Below, one piece after another: positions 5,139-9,314 of a stretch of 9,314 bases of DNA. The position numbers were made by a program, and so were the translations under genes. The DNA is from CAYLJV01 sp964554215 (GTDB lineage Archaea > Hadarchaeota > Hadarchaeia > Hadarchaeales > JAGGTB01): contig CAZKND010000048.1 in assembly GCA_964554215.1 (NCBI GenBank), forward strand, positions 1 through 9,314, given 5' to 3'. A model generated the notes under the pieces. The model was not told where the DNA came from. It saw only the letters and a program-made list of their open reading frames with translations, and did no database searches. The stretch's first letter is position 1. Every line of letters begins with the position of its first letter.

Positions 5139-6428
5139 GTGTCAAAAGTGGTTTTGGAGGAAGGTGTGGAGGATCGTCTTTACGATTCTATTAGTTCTGT
5201 TTTCGACAAGTTTGGAGGGGGTCGTGAACTTTTTGAGGGTAAGGACGTTTTCATCAAGGTCAATGCGATCGATTTTAGGGACCAGTGCTACACTTCTCCT
5301 GAAGTCATCGGTTCGGCTATCGACGTGGTAAATGATTCGGGCGCCGAAGAGGTCAACGTCGTGGAGAACGTTACCCAGTCCAACGTCACTCGGGTCGTTT
5401 TCAAGAAGATAGGTCTGGACGATCTGGTGGAGGAGAGGGGTGCGAATCCTGTGTATCTCGACGAGGAGGATTCGGTTGAGGTCGGCATTGGTGAAGACGA
5501 TAAGAAGATAAAGTTCCCCAAGATACTTTACGAGAACCTGGTCGAGGACCGGGAGGACAGTTTCTATCTCTCCATACCCAAACTGAAGACTCACAGCATG
5601 ACCAAGGTCACGCTAGGAGTGAAGAGCCAGATGGGTCTCGTGCAGCACTCGGACAGGCCGAACTGGCACAATTTCGAGCTCCACCAGTTCCTGGCGGACA
5701 TTTACGGTTTCGTCCGTCCGGACTTCACCTTGATAGACGGGTTGAACGCGATTATCCACGGTCACTACCCGTTGGAGAACAAGTTGGATGAGTACGTGGA
5801 ACCGATGGACATCCTGGTTGGTGGGAAGGACACGTTGTCGGTCGACGCCGTAGGGTCCAAAGTTCTGGGTTACGACACTTCCGAGATAGAACACCTAAAA
5901 CTGGCGAACGAGCAAGGTCTAGGGACAGGAGACCTGGAAGAGATAGAGATAGACGGAGACATGTCCCAGTTTACGGAAAGATACCCCTACAAGATAATAG
6001 GAGACCTACCCGAAAACGTCAAGATCGTCGAAGGGAAAGAGAGAGCATGTCCGGAGGGTTGTAAAAACAACACGCTCATGGTCTTAGAGATGCTGCACGT
6101 CGACTACGGAGCCGGCGGCCCCTTCAACATCGTCTTCGGAGAAGGATTGGACGAGGAAGAGCTCCGAGACTTGAACTCCGGACCGGTACTGATTGTTGGC
6201 CCTTGTGCTATCGAGGAGTCCGAGGAGTTTTTGAGAAAAGAGTATCCTGATAAGGAGATAGTCACCGTGGATGCTCACAACGATCTGGCCGGAGTCACTT
6301 CGGCTTTGTTGGATTTTACAGGTGTGAGCACTACGGACATCATGCCCCTGAGTTTAGGGGTTCTAGGAGCCTACATCAAGGCCATGATTCACGGGTCCAC
6401 TGCTAGTACGCCTCCTCTGTTCGGATAA
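5139..6428 (+). CDS. DUF362 domain protein without ferredoxin domain
   Basis: Member of the DUF362 family, found widely in archaea and anaerobic bacteria, often joined to or beside 4Fe-4S ferredoxin domains; no firm reaction is known to me. The 429 residues start at GTG. The DUF362 core covers about 1-290, with recognisable segments SIPKLKTHSMTKVTLGVKSQMGL (in the range 145-167), DFTLIDGLNAI (195-205) and VDAVGSKVLGYD (235-246). There is no CxxCxxC ferredoxin motif. The last 130 residues form a separate region that begins with a CPEGC motif (304-308), has GPCAI around C356, and ends in a Gly/Ser/Pro-rich tail. The three cysteines may bind metal, which is inference. It follows Pelota by 24 bases. 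Codon use shifts to C-ending codons in the middle (about 5480-6190). The next 26 bases lead into the assembly gap. Confidence 0.85.
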   Translation: MSKVVLEEGVEDRLYDSISSVFDKFGGGRELFEGKDVFIKVNAIDFRDQCYTSPEVIGSAIDVVNDSGAEEVNVVENVTQSNVTRVVFKKIGLDDLVEERGANPVYLDEEDSVEVGIGEDDKKIKFPKILYENLVEDREDSFYLSIPKLKTHSMTKVTLGVKSQMGLVQHSDRPNWHNFELHQFLADIYGFVRPDFTLIDGLNAIIHGHYPLENKLDEYVEPMDILVGGKDTLSVDAVGSKVLGYDTSEIEHLKLANEQGLGTGDLEEIEIDGDMSQFTERYPYKIIGDLPENVKIVEGKERACPEGCKNNTLMVLEMLHVDYGAGGPFNIVFGEGLDEEELRDLNSGPVLIVGPCAIEESEEFLRKEYPDKEIVTVDAHNDLAGVTSALLDFTGVSTTDIMPLSLGVLGAYIKAMIHGSTASTPPLFG

Positions 6429-6454
6429 TTTTCGGATAAATTTAGTTGTGATTT

Positions 6455-6554
6455 NNNNNNNNNNNNNNNNNNNNNNNNNNNNNNNNNNNNNNNNNNNNNN
6501 NNNNNNNNNNNNNNNNNNNNNNNNNNNNNNNNNNNNNNNNNNNNNNNNNNNNNN
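6455..6554. other. Assembly gap, exactly 100 N
   Basis: One hundred undetermined bases, the customary placeholder for a scaffold gap of unknown size. It removes the intergenic region after DUF362, any promoter, and the N-terminal part of the TrkA-like gene. Apparent reading frames through the gap are meaningless. Confidence 0.99.
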
Positions 6555-7064
6555 GATGGGACGAAAATGGAAATATTGGAAAAGGCTGAAGTTGAAGATG
6601 TGGATTGTCTAGTTGCTCTCACTCCAAACGATGAATCCAATTTAATCATATGTAAACTGGCTAAAAATTTGGACATACCCAGGATTGTTACTCGGGTGAA
6701 TAATGGTCGGAATAAAGGGATGTTTCTAGATGTCGGAGCAGATACTGAGATAAATATGGTTTCAGCTACTATAGGTCTTTTTCAAAAGGCTATAACGGGG
6801 CCTGAACTTTATGGGATTGTAAGTATGGGAGGAGATGTTGCTGATGTTTCTGAAACACAAGTAGAAGGAGGATCTAAAGCCGAAGGACGGAAAATTGAGG
6901 ATTTGGACCTTCCAGAACTAGTTAATATATCCATTATTACCCGTGATGGCGAGTTGGTTCCTGCGAGAGGTGATACGGTGATACAGGAGGGGGATAAAGT
7001 CATTCTCGCTGGGGACCCTGAGTTGGTTTCTGAGAACGCGGGTGAATACTTTTTGGGAGAATAG
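6555..7064 (+). CDS. trkA: TrkA-type RCK regulator of K+ uptake, 5'-partial at gap
   Basis: Cytoplasmic nucleotide-binding regulator of a Trk/Ktr potassium channel. The frame is open from the first base after the gap, and the visible 169 residues begin mid-domain. The remaining RCK_N (TrkA_N) part covers about 1-70, with DGTKMEILEKAEVEDVD, VALTPNDESNLIICKLAK and the IPRIVTRVN strand. The RCK_C (TrkA_C) domain follows at about 84-158, with GRKIEDLDLP and the GDKVILAGDPE strand near its end. Missing is roughly 50 residues with the first Rossmann strand and its GxGxxG loop, presumed to lie in the gap. The ATG at 6567 is internal to the domain and not the true start. The trkH gene begins 68 bases downstream, supporting the assignment. 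Whether the hidden part is intact is unknown. Confidence 0.9.
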   Translation, partial: DGTKMEILEKAEVEDVDCLVALTPNDESNLIICKLAKNLDIPRIVTRVNNGRNKGMFLDVGADTEINMVSATIGLFQKAITGPELYGIVSMGGDVADVSETQVEGGSKAEGRKIEDLDLPELVNISIITRDGELVPARGDTVIQEGDKVILAGDPELVSENAGEYFLGE

Positions 7065-7088
7065 AATAGGTCTTTGACGAGCGGCGAG

Positions 7089-7098
7089 ATTTATGTAA
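7089..7098 (+). promoter_or_regulatory. TATA-like element upstream of trkH
   Basis: ATTTATGTAA is centred about 39 bases before the trkH ATG and would place the transcript start about a dozen bases before it, close to the Shine-Dalgarno. TrkH may thus be transcribed separately from trkA as well as by read-through. Confidence 0.4.
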
Positions 7099-7118
7099 TT
7101 TGATTAGTTCAAAGCTTT

Positions 7119-7126
7119 GGAAGTGA
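7119..7126 (+). promoter_or_regulatory. Shine-Dalgarno of trkH
   Basis: GGAAGTGA differs by one base from GGAGGTGA and lies six bases before the ATG at 7133, fixing the start. Confidence 0.7.
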
Positions 7127-7132
7127 AAAAAA

Positions 7133-8551
7133 ATGTTACATCTTTTTGGATATATTATGCTGTTGTTTGCGGGGATAGTGTCGGTTCCCATCCCTGTGGC
7201 TGTAATTTATGGAGAGTTCGGTCATATTCTGTCTTTTGTAATCCCTGCGGCTATATTTGCGCTTATAGGATTCGTTTTCAGGAAATCTTTTGATCTTAAG
7301 GAACTCAGATTTGGTAATGCTATGGTTCTGGTAGCCGTTACATGGGTCACTATATCCGCTGTTGGGGCGATACCGTATATTATAGAAATAGGCTCTATAG
7401 GATATCTGGATGCTTTTTTTGAATCTGTAGCGGGTTTCACGGCAACTGGTCTTACTATTTTGCAGGGTAGTCCTGGATGGCTGGTAGAGGTGCCTTCTCA
7501 CTCTATCTTGTTTTGGCGAAGTTTGACTCAATGGGTGGGGGGGGTAGGTGTTATTGTTCTCTTCCTCGCTATTCTTCCTCGAGCAGGTAAATTTTCCCGT
7601 TTACTTTACGAGTCGGAGGCTAGGAGTGAAAGGATGTTACCGCGGATCCGTGATACAGCTAAATTCATCTGGAAGATTTATATCGTTTTCACTCTGTTAG
7701 GAGTTCTAGGATTTTTCCTTGCAGGGATGGACCTTTTCCCTGCTATAAATCATTCTATGACTGGCATCGCAACTGGAGGGTTTTCCGTGACTGCTGATAG
7801 TTTCGCGAGTTATAATGTACCGATTGTGGGTATAGGGATAGTTATCATGGTCTTTGGAGGTATAAGTTTTGTAATCCATAGGAAGGTTTTCGAGGGCGAT
7901 TGGAAGAAGTTGTTCAGGAGTTCCGAGGTAAAGTTGGGGGTTGCTTTGATTGTTGTTACCGGGGTTATCTTGGCGGTCTATACTGGATTTAAGGATGGTC
8001 TATTTCTGACGACGTCTGCTCTTACAGGCACTGGGTTTTCAACTGTAGGTTTGATACCTGCTTCTTGGGGTTCTTTTCAGAAAGGATTATTGACTTTGTT
8101 GATGGTAGTTGGAGGCGGTTATGGGTCGACTTCCAGTGCTATAAAACTCATAAGGTTAATCATAATATTTGGATCTATTATCTGGATTATAAAGAGAGCG
8201 TTTCTCCCTGACAGGGCTGTGGTTCCGCTGAAGATAGATGGGAATGTTTTGAAAGAGAAAGATGTTATGGAGGCAGCAACTTATGCCACTCTCTACATAA
8301 CTGTTTTGATAATTTGCACTCTTGCGATAATGGTGATAATGCCAGGGCAGACAGGGAGCAGTGTTATATTTGAATCGGCTTCAGCTCAGGGGAATGTAGG
8401 TCTTTCCGTCGGTATTACGGAGATTGCACCTCCGTCCGTTCAAATCATTTTGATTTTCCAGATGCTTGCGGGACGTCTCGAAATCTTGCCTTACATAGCA
8501 CTTCTATATTCGATATATGACAGGTTGAGGGTTAGAGATAGAGGATTCTAG
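7133..8551 (+). CDS. trkH: TrkH-family potassium uptake channel subunit
   Basis: Membrane pore of a Trk K+ uptake system, gated by the TrkA-type RCK ring. The 472-residue length is normal for TrkH. Most of the protein is hydrophobic, with about ten membrane segments forming four M1-P-M2 repeats after an N-terminal hairpin. All four pore-loop filters are visible: TATGLT (103-108), ATGGFS (213-218), TGTGFST (298-304) and QGNVGLS (419-425). The intramembrane gating loop is GGGYGSTSSAIK (327-338), where many homologues have GGCAGSTAGGIK, so the loop is present but with bulkier Tyr and Ser at some positions. LTQWVGGVGVIVL (131-143) and LAGRLEILP (445-453) are further family landmarks. No signal peptide is needed. 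The pairing with trkA just upstream indicates a functional TrkAH unit, used for turgor and, in salt-adapted archaea, for K+ as compatible solute. Confidence 0.94.
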   Translation: MLHLFGYIMLLFAGIVSVPIPVAVIYGEFGHILSFVIPAAIFALIGFVFRKSFDLKELRFGNAMVLVAVTWVTISAVGAIPYIIEIGSIGYLDAFFESVAGFTATGLTILQGSPGWLVEVPSHSILFWRSLTQWVGGVGVIVLFLAILPRAGKFSRLLYESEARSERMLPRIRDTAKFIWKIYIVFTLLGVLGFFLAGMDLFPAINHSMTGIATGGFSVTADSFASYNVPIVGIGIVIMVFGGISFVIHRKVFEGDWKKLFRSSEVKLGVALIVVTGVILAVYTGFKDGLFLTTSALTGTGFSTVGLIPASWGSFQKGLLTLLMVVGGGYGSTSSAIKLIRLIIIFGSIIWIIKRAFLPDRAVVPLKIDGNVLKEKDVMEAATYATLYITVLIICTLAIMVIMPGQTGSSVIFESASAQGNVGLSVGITEIAPPSVQIILIFQMLAGRLEILPYIALLYSIYDRLRVRDRGF

Positions 8552-8552
8552 C

Positions 8553-8585
8553 AACCTTCGGTTTTAATATTCTTTCATTTTATAC
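8553..8585 (+). terminator. Probable trkH terminator
   Basis: Directly after the stop, AACC (8553-8556) can pair with GGTT (8560-8563) around TTC, followed by a T-rich stretch (TTTTAATATTCTTTCATTTT). The stem is short, but T-rich tracts alone end transcription in archaea. Confidence 0.45.
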
Positions 8586-8761
8586 TTCAAATTCTTGATG
8601 ATGAGGGTGTTTGTCCATGTTTTTAGGCAGTTGGTTCTGGAAAAAAGAGATGAAGGGAAGAATTGAGGATTTTAAATAAAAAAGAAACGAGTTACAAAAC
8701 AGAATTAGATTTTGGTAAAATAAGTTTTTTCTGGTTCTTTTTTCAATAAAAAGATAAGTTC

Positions 8762-8777
8762 CAAATTGAGAAATTTG
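8762..8777. repeat. Perfect 6-bp hairpin with GAGA tetraloop
   Basis: CAAATT-GAGA-AATTTG on the plus strand gives a six-pair stem closed by a GNRA-type loop. It is mostly A-T and short, so stability is low; the transcript carrying it, if any, is unknown. Confidence 0.35.
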
Positions 8778-8821
8778 AAGAGTTACTATGGAAACTAGTA
8801 CAAGTTTTGAAATCAATAGTA

Positions 8822-8834
8822 CTGATAAAATCAG
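8822..8834. repeat. Short dyad CTGAT-AAA-ATCAG
   Basis: Exact five-base inverted copies with a three-base spacer, a few bases before the larger dyad at 8839-8869. It could be a small hairpin or protein site, or chance in AT-rich sequence. Confidence 0.3.
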
Positions 8835-8838
8835 ATAA

Positions 8839-8869
8839 AGGTATTATAATTGATTTTGTGTAAATACCT
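8839..8869. repeat. Inverted repeat AGGTATT/AATACCT
   Basis: AGGTATT (8839-8845) and AATACCT (8863-8869) are exact inverted copies with a 17-base spacer. On the plus strand a pyrimidine-rich tract follows (to about 8900), and on the minus strand TTATCTGATTTTATC follows, so it could act as a weak terminator in either direction between the converging genes. Confidence 0.4.
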
Positions 8870-8943
8870 ATCTCTATTTCTATTCTTATCTTTTCTCTAG
8901 GAATATTCTTCTATTTGATGTGGATTTTGCTTTTAAAACTCTC

Positions 8944-9314
8944 TCAAGAAACCCTGTTTACCAACCTGACCAGCGGATGTTCTTCGATCTCCACCGCTCC
9001 TTCAGGACACATCTCTTGGCAGCATAGGCATTTGATGCACTCGTCGTGTTCGATTCTGAACTGGTCCTCGTCTTTATAAATCGTTTCCTGAGGACAGCTG
9101 TTGTAACATCTGCCGCAAAGTTTGCACTTGTCCGCGTTGATCTTCGGCTTTGCGTCCAGGGCTGAAGATATGGGTTGGAGGATGCGGTTAGGCAAGAAGC
9201 TCAAGAATCCGGTGTTGGGCGTTTTCAGATCTTCTTCAGGTCCTTCGAAGTCTCCTATTACCCTTATATTTTCCAGACTGCTTTCGCCGATCCCTCTCTC
9301 TCCGGCTATTTCGG
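8944..9314 (-). CDS. DUF362 protein with C-terminal 2[4Fe-4S] ferredoxin domain, 5'-partial
   Basis: The minus-strand frame is open from the right edge to a TGA at 8944-8946, showing 122 complete residues. The first visible part (EIAGERGIGESSLENIRVIGDFEG) matches the end of the DUF362 core, so most of the protein lies beyond the window. After a linker (about residues 30-55) comes a bacterial-type ferredoxin module with two full cluster motifs: CKLCGRCYNSCP and CIKCLCCQEMCP, each CxxCxxCxxxCP, the pattern for two [4Fe-4S] clusters. A start at the TTG near 9204 would discard the DUF362 part and is not credible. This is the common DUF362-ferredoxin fusion, presumably an electron-transfer or Fe-S-dependent protein of unknown reaction. 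It differs from the ferredoxin-less DUF362 protein at 5139-6428. Confidence 0.9.
   Translation of the reverse strand, partial: EIAGERGIGESSLENIRVIGDFEGPEEDLKTPNTGFLSFLPNRILQPISSALDAKPKINADKCKLCGRCYNSCPQETIYKDEDQFRIEHDECIKCLCCQEMCPEGAVEIEEHPLVRLVNRVS

Larger units (their letters stand above)
8552..8943. other. AT-rich gene-free stretch between converging genes
   Basis: About 390 bases between the converging trkH and DUF362-ferredoxin genes, visibly more AT-rich than the genes beside it, with many A- and T-runs. A 78-codon minus-strand frame (8580-8816) lacks any ribosome site or recognisable motif and looks fortuitous. It holds terminator-like T-tracts and three small dyads listed separately. 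No tRNA, C/D-box RNA or CRISPR repeat is evident. It may be only the 3' regions of both genes, or the remains of lost sequence. Confidence 0.6.

Noticed and set aside
6389..6676. Minus-strand frame across the gap
   Set aside because: It contains the N-run and overlaps the ends of two real plus-strand genes.
8596..8604. TGATGATGA resembling a box C of a C/D small RNA
   Set aside because: No box D (CTGA) at a suitable distance and no convincing C'/D' pair were found.
8580..8816. 78-codon minus-strand frame in the spacer
   Set aside because: It is low-complexity, rich in Phe, Leu and Ser as expected from AT-rich DNA, with no ribosome site and no domain resemblance.
8944..9204. Stand-alone 86-residue ferredoxin
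   Set aside because: Its first codon is a TTG, and the same frame continues upstream to the window edge with DUF362-like sequence, so it is the C-terminus of a larger protein.
1..9314. CRISPR array, insertion sequence, tRNA or prophage genes
   Set aside because: No regularly spaced repeats, transposase motifs, terminal repeats, cloverleaf sequences or phage-like proteins were seen on either strand.

Overview
The window is a stretch of an archaeal chromosome. It carries archaeal/eukaryotic-type information-processing genes (ribosomal protein L37Ae, RNA polymerase subunit P/Rpo12, KEOPS subunit Pcc1, prefoldin beta, archaeal DnaG, Pelota). Promoters look like archaeal TATA boxes, and several starts have Shine-Dalgarno (SD) sequences of the GGAGGTGAT type. 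The order L37Ae-RpoP-Pcc1-prefoldin beta-DHH protein is the arrangement I recall from euryarchaea. The proteins are rather acidic and a Trk potassium uptake system is present, so a salt-adapted euryarchaeon or related uncultured lineage would fit, but the sequence does not settle the taxon. A run of exactly 100 N marks a scaffold join, so this is a draft, metagenomic or single-cell assembly.

Layout. Positions 1-2043 (+) are a tightly packed operon: L37Ae (lacking only a short N-terminus), rpoP, pcc1, pfdB and a DHH/DHHA1 phosphoesterase. Positions 2044-2219 are a promoter and long leader holding a possible five-codon ORF and an inverted repeat. They precede dnaG (2220-3365), which ends in a hairpin plus T-tract terminator. 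A RimI-like acetyltransferase (3520-3972, -) and Pelota (4062-5114, +) diverge from a compact two-way promoter. A DUF362 protein (5139-6428, +) follows Pelota closely. The gap is 6455-6554. After it come a 5'-truncated TrkA-type regulator (6555-7064) and TrkH (7133-8551), together a K+ uptake system. Positions 8552-8943 are AT-rich, without a convincing gene, and contain small dyads. A second DUF362 protein, this one ending in a two-cluster ferredoxin domain, runs in from the right edge on the minus strand (8944-9314).

How the genes relate. The left two-thirds is about making and policing proteins and RNA: ribosome, RNA polymerase, tRNA t6A modification (KEOPS), co-chaperone, small-RNA hydrolysis (DHH), exosome-associated DnaG, protein N-acetylation and ribosome rescue (Pelota). 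The right third is ion transport flanked by two putative iron-sulfur-associated DUF362 proteins. Most of this is ordinary core genome. I see no clear new multi-gene system. The best leads are the dnaG leader, the exact 9-bp triplication coding the DnaG lysine linker, the DUF362 pair, and a codon-use mosaic.
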